This document shows positions 17,269-24,916 of a DNA stretch of 64,000 nucleotides, one piece after another. The notes under the pieces are model-generated. The model made no database searches and was not told the DNA's origin. It worked only from the letters and a program-made list of their open reading frames with translations. Origin of the DNA: Streptomyces tropicalis (GTDB taxonomy: Bacteria > Actinomycetota > Actinomycetes > Streptomycetales > Streptomycetaceae); assembly GCF_029269835.1 (NCBI RefSeq), contig NZ_JARJBB010000006.1, positions 310,001 through 374,000 of the forward strand, given 5' to 3'. Numbering within the stretch: position 1 is the stretch's first letter; the number at the start of each line of letters is the position of its first letter. The position numbers were made by a program, and so were the translations under genes.

Positions 17269-18465
17269 TCAGGGACCGTCTCGAGACTCGCCCCCGACCA
17301 CGTCGTCATCGTCCCCAAAGATGACATCCATGGCCTCCGCACCCTCGGAGATGACCGGCCGCAGTTGCTTCCGATAGACCCTCTCGGTCGTCCCGCTGCC
17401 GTTGTGCCCAACGAGACGAGAGATCACTTCGATAGGGATCCCGTGGTCCGACAGCACGGACACGAAGCTCGTCCGTAGCTCACGCGGAGTCCACTCCTTC
17501 GGGTTCTCGAAACCAGCTTCCTTGAGCAGAGTCCTGAAGTTCCGGCGCACGTTCAAGGCACTACGGAGTTCGCCTGTCTCCGTCGGGAAAACCAGTCGCT
17601 CATCGGTCCACTCATCGCCGGCCGTGAGGCATGCAGCCTGTTCGCGACGCTTGTGAGCCCTCATGACGGCGACGGTTTGCTGCGGCATGGCCAGCGAGCG
17701 TCTGCTCTTCCGGGTCTTCGTGTCGCCATGCCGGCGTACCGAGCGCCACACGTCTACGTGCGGCTTCTCCATTCCTGACCGTGTCAGGTGAACGTGCGAC
17801 CAGGTCAGGGGCCGCGCCTCCTCGGGCCGGACCCCCACGAGTAGCGATAGGACCGCGTAGGCGTGGATCCAGGTACCTTCCTTCGAACGAAGGACCGCCG
17901 CGCCCTGCTCCAAGGAGAGGGACTTGCTTGGCCGCCCCGCTCGTCCCTCTGGCACCTCGACCAGTTCAGCGACGTTGCGGACAGTCCTGCCTCTTCTCTG
18001 AGCATGGCTGATCGAGCGGCGGAGGACCGAGTGCACCATCTTCAAAGACTGGGTAGCCAGCGTCTCGGCCTCAGCCTCCAACCACTCATCCAGATCATCA
18101 GCTTCGAGGTCACGCAGCTTGCCCTTACCCAGCTGAGGGATGATGTGGTTCTCGGCAAGGCTTTTGTACGTGTCGACGCTGGTTACTTCCCTGCCCTTGA
18201 GTCCTTGGGCAAGCCAGTCGGTCACAGCCTGAGCAACGGTGTAGTTGGCGGGCGCCCTGACGCCCGCGGCCACCTCCTTCCTCAACTCGCGGAGCTTGTG
18301 ACGGACTTCGGCCTTCGTCTTGCCCGACACCTTGGGCCGATTGCGTTTGCCGGCTGGGGTGTAACCCAGAGACACGGCGCCGATGTACCTGTTCTTGGAC
18401 TTGTCCCAGTAGATCGAGTCGTCGCCGTGCCCGGCTCTGGCAAGCCCCTTGGGCGTCTCAGTCAT
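17269..18465 (-). CDS. int: Tyrosine recombinase integrase
   Basis: The 398-aa protein has an N-terminal arm-binding region, a core-binding SAM-like domain (about residues 75-160) and a catalytic domain. Active-site residues visible are Arg213 (GVRPEEA), Lys250/253 region (TKTRKSRRS), Arg331 (RELRTSF), His354 (VGHNG) and Tyr364 (ERVYRK). The usual first histidine of box II is replaced by Arg328, a substitution common in actinobacterial element integrases. It inserts and, with Xis, excises the element. It lies next to attL as the last gene of a minus-strand xis-int pair. Confidence 0.95.
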   Translation of the reverse strand: MTETPKGLARAGHGDDSIYWDKSKNRYIGAVSLGYTPAGKRNRPKVSGKTKAEVRHKLRELRKEVAAGVRAPANYTVAQAVTDWLAQGLKGREVTSVDTYKSLAENHIIPQLGKGKLRDLEADDLDEWLEAEAETLATQSLKMVHSVLRRSISHAQRRGRTVRNVAELVEVPEGRAGRPSKSLSLEQGAAVLRSKEGTWIHAYAVLSLLVGVRPEEARPLTWSHVHLTRSGMEKPHVDVWRSVRRHGDTKTRKSRRSLAMPQQTVAVMRAHKRREQAACLTAGDEWTDERLVFPTETGELRSALNVRRNFRTLLKEAGFENPKEWTPRELRTSFVSVLSDHGIPIEVISRLVGHNGSGTTERVYRKQLRPVISEGAEAMDVIFGDDDDVVGGESRDGP

Positions 18466-18480
18466 GTGCTTTCGCCTTCC

Positions 18481-18517
18481 AAGAAAAGCAGGGCCACACC
18501 CTGGGGTGTGACCCTGC
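18481..18517 (-). terminator. Hairpin with T-rich tail between xis and int
   Basis: Read on the minus strand, GCAGGGTCACACC and GGTGTGGCCCTGC pair at 12 of 13 positions around a CCAG loop, and TTTTCTT follows directly. This has the form of an intrinsic terminator or attenuator. It could separate xis expression from int expression. Confidence 0.7.
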
Positions 18518-18530
18518 GTTGTTGCCGGAG

Positions 18531-18746
18531 CTAAGCGGCGGCTTCAGCCTCACGCTTGAGTAGTTCGACGTATTCGTCGATCCACTCGGTGGGCACCAGG
18601 CGCCGGCGGCCACAGCGGACGGTGCGAAGTCGCCCGAGACGGATCTCGTCGTAGGTCGCGGTGCGACCGATCCCGATGAGCGTGGCTGCGGCTTCCACGC
18701 TGTGAAGACGGCGCTGTGCCAGAGAAGCGGTGGCAGCCGTGTCCAT
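18531..18746 (-). CDS. xis: Excisionase / helix-turn-helix DNA-binding protein
   Basis: The 71-aa protein has the small winged-helix layout of MerR-like excisionases: SVEAAATLIGIGRTATYDEIRLGRLRTVRCGRRRLVPTEWIDEYV spans about residues 16-60 (quoted here only as landmarks SVEAAATLIGIGRT and RRRLVPTEWIDEYV). It should bend DNA at the attachment site and bias the integrase toward excision. ATG 18746 follows a GGGAGGA site. The gene sits directly upstream of int, the standard AICE arrangement. Confidence 0.88.
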   Translation of the reverse strand: MDTAATASLAQRRLHSVEAAATLIGIGRTATYDEIRLGRLRTVRCGRRRLVPTEWIDEYVELLKREAEAAA

Positions 18747-18792
18747 GGGTTCCTCCCTCATAGATCGCTCGCTCTGTAGGCCCTCTGGGAAT

Positions 18793-19040
18793 CCGCAACA
18801 TCCGCAACGCCGCAACATTGCAGGTCAGCGGCCTGATTTTGTTGCGGATGCCGGTTGTGTTGCGGATAGGTGCCGCCGCGCGGTAGCGCGGCGGCACCTG
18901 TTGTAGTGAGGGCGGTCAGCCGGCGACGCGCAGCCGTCGCGTGTCGGCTTCCGTGAGCGTGTGGCGGGTCTCGACGGGGTCTTCCGCCACGGATCCACCC
19001 TCACTGACCTGCGGTGTTGCGGATGTTGCGGATGTTGCGG
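18793..19040. repeat. Eight-copy GTTGCGG/CCGCAAC repeat cluster, candidate replication origin or Xis sites
   Basis: CCGCAAC occurs at 18793, 18802 and 18810. GTTGCGG occurs at 18841, 18859, 19016, 19025 and 19034. Periods of 8-9 bp dominate within groups. The last three lie inside the 3' end of the DUF3631 gene and encode a Thr-Ser-Ala repeat. Two opposed groups flanking a short spacer next to a rep gene suggest iterons; Xis or Int binding is the alternative. Confidence 0.5.
18868..18899 (-). terminator. Perfect 14-bp hairpin downstream of the rep gene
   Basis: Arms AGGTGCCGCCGCGC (18868-18881) and its exact complement (18886-18899) enclose a 4-base loop 17 bp past the DUF3631 stop. There is no T-run, as is usual in high-GC terminators. 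It may instead be part of the adjacent origin-like region. Confidence 0.55.
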
Positions 19041-20154
19041 ACTTCTCGGGGGTTGGGGGGCAGTAGCGGGCCCAGGCGTCGGTCAGGTCGTCGGCGTAGT
19101 AGCCCTTGGGGGTGCCGCTGCCGACGCGGATGCCGCGTGGCCTAATGGGGGTGTTGTCGGGCCGGACGTACTGGCTCAGGAGCTTGGACAGGCCGCGAGA
19201 GGTGAGTGGCTTCCCGTCGTCGTTCAGGTCGCCCCAGGGCGCGTCGTCGAGTCCGAGGAGGACTTCGAGAATGGCGGCGGTGGGCATGCGGTCGGCGCCG
19301 CAGAACACCTTGTCCCGCAGGTCGGTCAGCAGGCGGACTCCGAGGGATGCTTCGTCGCCGGCCTGCGCAGCCTTGACGAGCTCGGCGCAGGCGACGCGGG
19401 AGCGCTCGGGCCACTGGCCGCCGGCCGCGTCGGCGACCGCCAGGAGCGGTTCCCACACGTCGGCGGGCCGGTCGGTGACGCCCTCAGGCATCTCCGGCCA
19501 CGCCTCGGCCACCTTGCCATGGACGGTGGTGGCCCACTCGGCGAGTCGGTCGCGCAGGGCGTGGCCCTGCTTCTCGTGCACGCGCCGGCGGTAGGGCTCG
19601 GCCTTCTCGTTGGGTGCCTTCTTGCGCATGCGGATGATGACGGAGCGGGTCAGGATCGTGTCCGGGAGGGAGCCGAGCCCGGCCATGGCGACGGCGCAGA
19701 ACGAGGAGAAGAACTCGGTGCTCTGGTTCGATCCGTCGCCAACGCAGCGCAGGGACTTGGCACCGCGCCGGTAGCCGGAGTTCAGGAACCCGCGGACCTC
19801 TTCGTTGCCGCCGGCCTTGGGGCCGAAGACGGTGTCGATCTCGTCGAAGAGCAGCGTCGGTGTTCCTGCGTCGGCCTCCACGAGCCGGAAGAGCGCGTTG
19901 GCGGAGGCGTTGACGGTCGTCGCCGCTCGCGGGGTGAGGGTTTCCACGATCTCCAGCGCGCGGGACTTGCCCGAGCCCGGTTCCGGCGAGAGGAACGCGA
20001 GGCGGGCGGTGCCGTCGAACGCGTCGATCAGGTGGGCGTGGGCGTCCCACAGGGTCACGGCGACGTAGGCGGCCTCGGTGGGGAAGACGTTGAAGCGTCG
20101 GTGGAAGGCTTCCACCTCGTCGAGCAATGCGGCGCCGTCGATGCTGGCGGTCAT
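18916..20154 (-). CDS. DUF3631-type replication ATPase
   Basis: The 412-aa protein has a P-loop PEPGSGKSRALE near residue 60, Walker B TLLFDEIDTVFGP near 100, SFCAVAMAGLGSLPDTILTRSVIIRM (a superfamily 3-like sensor region) and the DUF3631 C-terminal domain (about residues 250-385). Such proteins accompany primase-polymerase genes in AICEs and phage satellites and probably act as the replicative helicase or initiator. Its ATG overlaps the stop of the upstream 65-aa frame (ATGA) and has a GGGAGGA site. The tail carries a Ser-Ala-Thr repeat that is a by-product of the DNA repeats described above. Confidence 0.85.
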   Translation of the reverse strand: MTASIDGAALLDEVEAFHRRFNVFPTEAAYVAVTLWDAHAHLIDAFDGTARLAFLSPEPGSGKSRALEIVETLTPRAATTVNASANALFRLVEADAGTPTLLFDEIDTVFGPKAGGNEEVRGFLNSGYRRGAKSLRCVGDGSNQSTEFFSSFCAVAMAGLGSLPDTILTRSVIIRMRKKAPNEKAEPYRRRVHEKQGHALRDRLAEWATTVHGKVAEAWPEMPEGVTDRPADVWEPLLAVADAAGGQWPERSRVACAELVKAAQAGDEASLGVRLLTDLRDKVFCGADRMPTAAILEVLLGLDDAPWGDLNDDGKPLTSRGLSKLLSQYVRPDNTPIRPRGIRVGSGTPKGYYADDLTDAWARYCPPTPEKSATSATSATPQVSEGGSVAEDPVETRHTLTEADTRRLRVAG

Positions 20155-20348
20155 GCGGCGTTCCTCCCTTCGGGGTTGGTGTGCGGTCGCAGGGTGCGGT
20201 GAGTCGTGGGAAGGGCTGAAAGGACGCCCTGGCGGGCGGCCTTCTCTTGGGCGCCCACGGCCGTCCCGCGACCGGTCGGCGGGGCGTCGTACGGCCGGTC
20301 GGTGGTGGGGGTGAGGCAATCCAGGCGGGGGGAGCGGGGGCCGGTCAT
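20151..20348 (-). CDS. 65-aa coupled ORF between Prim-Pol and DUF3631 genes
   Basis: The frame starts on an ATG overlapping the Prim-Pol stop (ATGA at 20345-20348) and ends on a TGA overlapping the DUF3631 ATG. It encodes a basic, Pro/Thr-rich peptide with no recognisable domain (MTGPRSPRL start). Exact coupling at both ends suggests it is translated, at least to carry ribosomes through, but no family is known to me. Confidence 0.5.
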   Translation of the reverse strand: MTGPRSPRLDCLTPTTDRPYDAPPTGRGTAVGAQEKAARQGVLSALPTTHRTLRPHTNPEGRNAA

Positions 20349-21307
20349 ACGGCATCCCGCGGTGTGGCGTTGGCGAGGAGCCATTCCATGGCGCTGCGGA
20401 TCGTCGTGCGGCACTCGGCCGCCGGCAGTCCCGCCGATTCCCCCGCCGCCTGGATTGCTTCTTCGACCGTGTGGCGGGCGATGTGTCCCCAGGCGACGAA
20501 CCGGGCCACCTTGCACGTGCTGCGATACATGGTGGTGTTCCGCCCGCCCTCACTGGCGGCCCGGATGACCGCGCACTCCCGCTCCAGCGCGGTGCGGGCA
20601 GCCTTGGTGCCGTCCCCCACCCGCCCGGGCACCGTCGCGGCTTCGAGCTTCGCGGGCCCGGCGAGCACGTCGGCGAGCCAGACGGGTAGCGGGGCGACGG
20701 GCGCCAGCTCGGCGATGTCGTAGGTGCCCTCGGGGGTGGTGCTGCCGGGGGCGACGACGTATCCGCCCCAGGCGCGGGTGTCGATGTGCGGGGCTAGCCG
20801 CTTCACGCTGCACTTCAGCCGCGCGCCGGGTGGGGTGGTGAAGTACAGGTGTCGTCCCCCGCTGGGGGTCCGCACCTGGTAGGTGAGCGGGTTGGGCTGT
20901 CCGGCGCGCTCGCAGAGCGCCGTGAAGGAAGTGGCGCCGTCAGGCGCTCCTTCTTCTCCTGGCTTGGGCACGTCGAGGTCGACGACGAGCAGGCCGGCGG
21001 GGCCGGTGGCGATGCCGACGTTGTAGGGGCGGTTCGCCCATGCCATCTGGATGAGTTGGGGGTCGGTGGTGGCGCGCTGCTCGGGGGTGCGGTGCCCGTC
21101 TGCGCAGCGGCCGGTGTGGGGGCAGGTCCGTTCGGGGTGTCCGGCGGGCCGTTTGGTGCCGGGGTGCAGGGGGATGACGGGCCAGTCGCGCTCTGCGGCG
21201 AGCAGGGCCGCGGTGAACAGGTGCAGCGATTCCAGGTCCACGGTCAGCGGTTCGATGTGCAGCGGAGCCGTCTGTAAGGCTCGCCGGATGCCGGTGGGTT
21301 GGGTCAT
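20345..21307 (-). CDS. Bifunctional DNA primase/polymerase (Prim-Pol)
   Basis: The 320-aa protein matches the archaeo-eukaryotic primase superfamily Prim-Pol domain. GLLVVDLDVPK near residue 109 supplies the metal-binding acidic pair, and TPSGGRHLYF near 147 the conserved His. GGYVVAPGSTTPEGTY follows. A cysteine/histidine patch (CPHTGRCADGH, about residues 61-71) may bind zinc. It primes or copies element DNA during transfer replication. ATG 21307 has a GGAGG site 9 bp upstream. Confidence 0.9.
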   Translation of the reverse strand: MTQPTGIRRALQTAPLHIEPLTVDLESLHLFTAALLAAERDWPVIPLHPGTKRPAGHPERTCPHTGRCADGHRTPEQRATTDPQLIQMAWANRPYNVGIATGPAGLLVVDLDVPKPGEEGAPDGATSFTALCERAGQPNPLTYQVRTPSGGRHLYFTTPPGARLKCSVKRLAPHIDTRAWGGYVVAPGSTTPEGTYDIAELAPVAPLPVWLADVLAGPAKLEAATVPGRVGDGTKAARTALERECAVIRAASEGGRNTTMYRSTCKVARFVAWGHIARHTVEEAIQAAGESAGLPAAECRTTIRSAMEWLLANATPRDAV

Positions 21308-21348
21308 GCTGGAAGACCTCCAACAGATCTGATCTGGATTGGTTGGGC

Positions 21349-21391
21349 AAGGGCGGCCCCGCGACTTTGGCGAGACGAGGGGGCCGCCCTT
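21349..21391 (-). terminator. 12-bp hairpin between ssb and the Prim-Pol gene
   Basis: AAGGGCGGCCCC (21349-21360) pairs exactly with 21380-21391 around a 19-base loop. It lies 8 bp past the SSB stop and may limit read-through into Prim-Pol. Confidence 0.55.
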
Positions 21392-21398
21392 GGCGTAG

Positions 21399-21854
21399 CT
21401 AGAACGGGGGCTCGGCGTCCGCTCCCGCGGCGGCGGAGCTGTTGGCCGCGGCCCACGGGTCGTCGCCGGCCGGGCCGGACGCCGTGGCGTGCTTGGCGTT
21501 GATCTGCACCGTGGTGAAGCGGACGGAGGCGCCGATGTCGTCGACCTCGACGGCGAGCATGGAGCGCTTCTCGCCCTGGTCGGTGGTCCAGTCGTGCTGC
21601 CGCATCCGCCCGGAGGCGACGACGCGGGAGCCCTTCTTCAGGCTGTCGGCGATGTGCTCGGCCAGGGTGCGCCAGGCGGCGCAGCGGTAGAAGGCGGTGG
21701 TGCCGTCCTTCCACTGGTTCGAGGTGCGGTCGAAGCTGCGCGGGGTGACGGCGATGGTGAACTTGGCGAGCGCGGCGCCGCCCTCGGTGAACTTCAGCTC
21801 CGGGTCGTCGGTCAGGTTGCCGACGAGGGTCACGGGGGTCTCTCCGAACGACAT
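21399..21854 (-). CDS. ssb: Single-stranded DNA-binding protein
   Basis: The 151-aa protein has an OB-fold start (ETPVTLVGNLTDDPELKFTEGG) and the family strands FYRCAAWRTLAEHIADSLKKGSRVV and EVDDIGASVRF (about residues 50-105). The tail is Ala-rich and ends in an acidic-hydrophobic tip (AEPPF) used by SSB to recruit partners. It is clearly a second SSB dedicated to the element, next to its primase. ATG 21854 has a GGAAGG site. Confidence 0.92.
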   Translation of the reverse strand: MSFGETPVTLVGNLTDDPELKFTEGGAALAKFTIAVTPRSFDRTSNQWKDGTTAFYRCAAWRTLAEHIADSLKKGSRVVASGRMRQHDWTTDQGEKRSMLAVEVDDIGASVRFTTVQINAKHATASGPAGDDPWAAANSSAAAGADAEPPF

Positions 21855-21871
21855 GTGAGCGTTCCTTCCGG

Positions 21872-22375
21872 TCAGCGGGACAGGGTGTTGCGGTTGCGGG
21901 CGATCAGCCCGTAGGCGGGGGCGGTGATGGTGTTGGTCTCCTGCCGGACCGGGCCGGCGTAGTGGTGGTGGGTCTCGGTGCGGACCGTCTTGAGTGAGCG
22001 GACCGCGGAGCCGACCGCGGCCGTGACGGCGGCGAGGGCGGCGATGGGGAGGGTGATGAACAGGACGCTGGTCAGGGTCACGGCGGCGAGTCCCTGGCAG
22101 GCGAGCCAGATCCCGCAGCCGAGCCCGACGCATCCGGCGCCGACGCCGATACCGACGACGGCCGTGCCCGCGGCCCACGGCGGGACGATCCGCCGGTCCG
22201 GCTGCAGGACCGGGGGCGTGCTGCCGTAGGCGGGTAGGGGGCTCGGGTCGCGGTAGGCGGTCGGTATCTGCGGGGTGGGCCGGTATGCCTCGGTGAGGAT
22301 GCGGCGGGCTTCCGCGGTGGCTTCGGCGTCGGTCAGGTGCGGGTGCCAGGCGGTGGGCTGGTCGTGGTCGGGCAT
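21872..22375 (-). CDS. Two-span membrane protein of the AICE core
   Basis: The 167-aa product has a soluble N-terminal half (about residues 1-68, with HLTDAEATAEARRILTEAY) and two long hydrophobic segments (about 69-95 and 98-122), then a short cytoplasmic tail. Its place between ssb and tra and its topology resemble the small membrane proteins associated with spread of element DNA in mycelium. Not recognised at family level. ATG 22375 follows a GGAGCC site. Confidence 0.65.
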   Translation of the reverse strand: MPDHDQPTAWHPHLTDAEATAEARRILTEAYRPTPQIPTAYRDPSPLPAYGSTPPVLQPDRRIVPPWAAGTAVVGIGVGAGCVGLGCGIWLACQGLAAVTLTSVLFITLPIAALAAVTAAVGSAVRSLKTVRTETHHHYAGPVRQETNTITAPAYGLIARNRNTLSR

Positions 22376-22393
22376 GGAGGGCTCCTGCCTTGG

Positions 22394-22606
22394 TCAGGTG
22401 AGTTGTTGGGCGGCTTCGACGAGAGCGCGGCACAGGGCGCGGACGGGGCCGGCGGCTCCGGTGCCGGCGGTGAAGAAGCCGAACAAGAACAGGACGAGGG
22501 CGCTGAACGGGCCGACATAGCGGCCGCGCAGCAGGACGAAGGCCAGCACCCCAAAGAGTGCGACGGCGGACAGGGTCACGATCACGAACGACCTCCCGGG
22601 AGACAT
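22394..22606 (-). CDS. Small two-span membrane protein
   Basis: The 70-aa reading from ATG 22606 has two hydrophobic segments (about residues 6-28 and 32-50). A longer frame begins at TTG 22783 and would read the CTTGTC repeats as Asp-Lys pairs. Repeat spacing of 5 and 7 bp, not multiples of three, argues the upstream part is not coding. The start codon lies at the foot of a strong hairpin. Possibly a spread-type protein; function unknown. Confidence 0.5.
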   Translation of the reverse strand: MSPGRSFVIVTLSAVALFGVLAFVLLRGRYVGPFSALVLFLFGFFTAGTGAAGPVRALCRALVEAAQQLT

Positions 22607-22607
22607 C

Positions 22608-22640
22608 GCGCGGGCAGCACCCGCCGGGTGCTGCCCGCGC
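22608..22640. repeat. Perfect 15-bp inverted repeat beside the clt-like repeats
   Basis: GCGCGGGCAGCACCC (22608-22622) and its exact complement (22626-22640) flank a GCC loop. It could be the terminator of the tra gene or a structural part of the transfer site. Confidence 0.65.
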
Positions 22641-22645
22641 TGTGG

Positions 22646-22791
22646 CTTGTCGCGTTGTTTGTCTTCTGTCTTGTCGTGCGGCTTGTCGCTTGTCTTGTCT
22701 TGTCGCTTGTCGCCATGCAGGTCACAAGCCGTTTCCGGGCCTCCAGGACCGACCCGGCGGCTTGCGTTTGGGGCGATCGACAAGCGACAAG
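22646..22791. repeat. CTTGTC repeat cluster, candidate clt transfer site
   Basis: Seven exact CTTGTC copies start at 22646, 22670, 22682, 22689, 22694, 22699 and 22706, and TTTGTC occurs at 22658. Two inverted copies (GACAAG) lie at 22779 and 22786. The cluster directly follows the translocase gene. TraB-type translocases of Streptomyces plasmids recognise short direct repeats (TRS) in a clt locus next to traB, so this is the probable docking site. Confidence 0.65.
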
Positions 22792-22794
22792 TGA

Positions 22795-24915
22795 TCAGTC
22801 CTCGCCGGGCTGTTCGGGGGCGTGGTGGCGGTGGACGTAGCGGGCTTTGGTGCCCTCGCCGATCCGGACGGCGGTACCGTCCTGCACCCAGGTCTTGAGC
22901 CAGCCGACTACCGTCTGACGGTTCGTGCCGTGGGCGTTAGCGAGTGCGCGGGCGATCGCGGACGCTCCGGTGCCCTCGCGTCCGGCGGCGAGCAGCAGCG
23001 CGAGCGCATCCTGTTGCGCGGGGCTGTCCTGCTCGCCCCGCAGTGCCGACAGGTTCAACCCGGCCGCCGCGGGCGGCGGGCCGTCCGGGGCGGGGGTGCG
23101 CGGGTCGGGGGCGGTGCCGAACTCGGCGTCGATCTGCTCCCGGAACCGCCGCAGCATCTCGTCCTCCGGCGAGGCCTTCTCCGCCAGCCGCTCCTGCCGC
23201 AGAGCGGAGAGGTTCAACGCTCCGGCCGGGGTGCCGTTGTCGGTCGGCTCCTCGGCGGGCGTGCGGTCGAGCATCCAGGCGGTGCGGTCGGCATCCCAGC
23301 GGCGGGCGTAGGCGGGGCCGGCCGCCTTCGCCGACACCTCGTCCAGGACGGGGTGTCGGTCGGATGTGGCGGCGATGATCTCCCGGATCTGGTCGGGCAG
23401 GATCCGCCACGCCTTGAACAGCGCGGCCGATGACTCGGGGGTGCCCATGAACCCGGCGCCCTTGTAGGGGGCCTGGTCGACGCGCAGCCCGCGGGAGCCG
23501 GGGAACATCTTGGACAGGTCCATGCCCTCGGTCTCGCCCCCGGTCAGGGCGACCCGGACCTTGGCCTCCCGGCGGATCATCAGGTTGCTCAACACCGAGC
23601 CGGTCGCGCCGAGGGCGGTGAGGACGGTGCGGATGCCCATGGCGCGGGCGATCCGGATGACCTCAAGGATCCGCTCGGCGAGCTTGCGCATCTGCCGGTC
23701 CGGGCTGGCCAGGATCTCCGCGCCCTCGTCGATGACCAGCATGATCTGTGGAATCTTCGCGCTGATGGGCAGCAGGTCCGTGTTCGCCTTGGCGAGCAGG
23801 TCCTGATAGCCCATCTTGCGCTGCTTGGCGACCTTCACCGCGGTCTCCAGCATCGTCACGGCCTCGTCGAACGTCCCGGCGAGCCAGTCGACGCCCGGCC
23901 GGACAGGCTTGCCGTCCTCGGCCTGAATCTCGCCGTTGAGGGCGGGCAGGACCCAGGGCAGGCCGGCGCTGCCGGCGTTGAGGTCGATCACCCAGGTGAG
24001 CATGTCCTCGGCGCGGGCGAACCCGGCCAGGATGGAGTGGACCAGGTTCGTCTTACCCGACCCCGTGGGCCCGACGATGAGCGCGCACTGCTCGCGCAGG
24101 TAGGTGCGGATCTCCTCGGCGTTGGTGCGATATCCCCAGGGGATGCCGGTGTGCAGGGACAGCGGCCCGTAGTCGGCCGGGTAGGTCCGCTCCTCCTCCA
24201 GCACGTTGACCGTGGTCACATCGACGATGACCCGGCCCTGGTGGATGCCGGGGGAGGCGGTGGCGGTGCAGCCGTGCGGCAGCCGCGCATCCGCGGACAG
24301 CCGCGCCGACTCCGCGGCAATCTTGTTCCAGGTCGCGCCGCCCGGCGGCAGTTCGGCATCGATGGAGTACCCGGTCCCGGTCTCCCAACGCTCCACCCCC
24401 ACCACACGCACGGAGATGCTGCACACGCGCTGGATACGGTCCACCCACTCCGCCGCGATCGCCCGCCGCTCCGCAGACAGCTCCGCGGCGATGGCGCGCT
24501 GCTCGGCTGCGAGGGCTTCTTCTTCGCGGGCTTCTTCGTAGAGGTTGGTGGAGCGGGTGGCGGCGCCGATACCGACACCGATGGTGGCCAGCGACCCGAG
24601 GGCGGCCCAGGTGAGGGGACCGTGGGTCATGGCCCAGGTCGTCCACCCGGCGCCCACGAGCCAGGATCCGGCGCGGGCGGCGAGGGTGCGGCCCGCGTTG
24701 CGGACGCGTAGTCCGGCGATGGTGTGGCCGAGTGCTCCGGCGGTGCCGACGGCGAGGGCCCAGCCGGGTGGCATTGTGGTGGCGGCGCCGGTGGTGGCGA
24801 CGGCGAAGGCTCCGGTGGTGGCGGACAGGGCGCCGGTCACGGGTCCGTGACCGGCAGCCCAGTCCAGCACCGGGCCACTGCCGGCAGCCTGCTTGGCGGT
24901 GGCGGTGCTGCTCAT
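22795..24915 (-). CDS. tra: TraB/FtsK-SpoIIIE-type conjugal DNA translocase
   Basis: The 706-aa protein has an N-terminal membrane region (about residues 15-120), a coiled Glu/Ala stretch (about 127-150), then a motor domain with Walker A GPTGSGKTNLVHS near residue 282 and Walker B IMLVIDEGAEIL near 393. A C-terminal winged helix follows (about 640-700: TGASAIARALANAHGTNRQTVVGWL in outline). In TraB and FtsK that C-terminal module reads the DNA recognition repeats. It moves double-stranded element DNA between mycelia. Its ATG comes one base after the upstream stop. Confidence 0.93.
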   Translation of the reverse strand: MSSTATAKQAAGSGPVLDWAAGHGPVTGALSATTGAFAVATTGAATTMPPGWALAVGTAGALGHTIAGLRVRNAGRTLAARAGSWLVGAGWTTWAMTHGPLTWAALGSLATIGVGIGAATRSTNLYEEAREEEALAAEQRAIAAELSAERRAIAAEWVDRIQRVCSISVRVVGVERWETGTGYSIDAELPPGGATWNKIAAESARLSADARLPHGCTATASPGIHQGRVIVDVTTVNVLEEERTYPADYGPLSLHTGIPWGYRTNAEEIRTYLREQCALIVGPTGSGKTNLVHSILAGFARAEDMLTWVIDLNAGSAGLPWVLPALNGEIQAEDGKPVRPGVDWLAGTFDEAVTMLETAVKVAKQRKMGYQDLLAKANTDLLPISAKIPQIMLVIDEGAEILASPDRQMRKLAERILEVIRIARAMGIRTVLTALGATGSVLSNLMIRREAKVRVALTGGETEGMDLSKMFPGSRGLRVDQAPYKGAGFMGTPESSAALFKAWRILPDQIREIIAATSDRHPVLDEVSAKAAGPAYARRWDADRTAWMLDRTPAEEPTDNGTPAGALNLSALRQERLAEKASPEDEMLRRFREQIDAEFGTAPDPRTPAPDGPPPAAAGLNLSALRGEQDSPAQQDALALLLAAGREGTGASAIARALANAHGTNRQTVVGWLKTWVQDGTAVRIGEGTKARYVHRHHAPEQPGED

Positions 24916-24916
24916 C

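Noticed and set aside
22607..22783. TTG-started N-terminal extension with Asp-Lys repeats
   Set aside because: Repeat spacing breaks the reading frame and no ribosome site precedes the TTG; read as DNA-level repeats instead.
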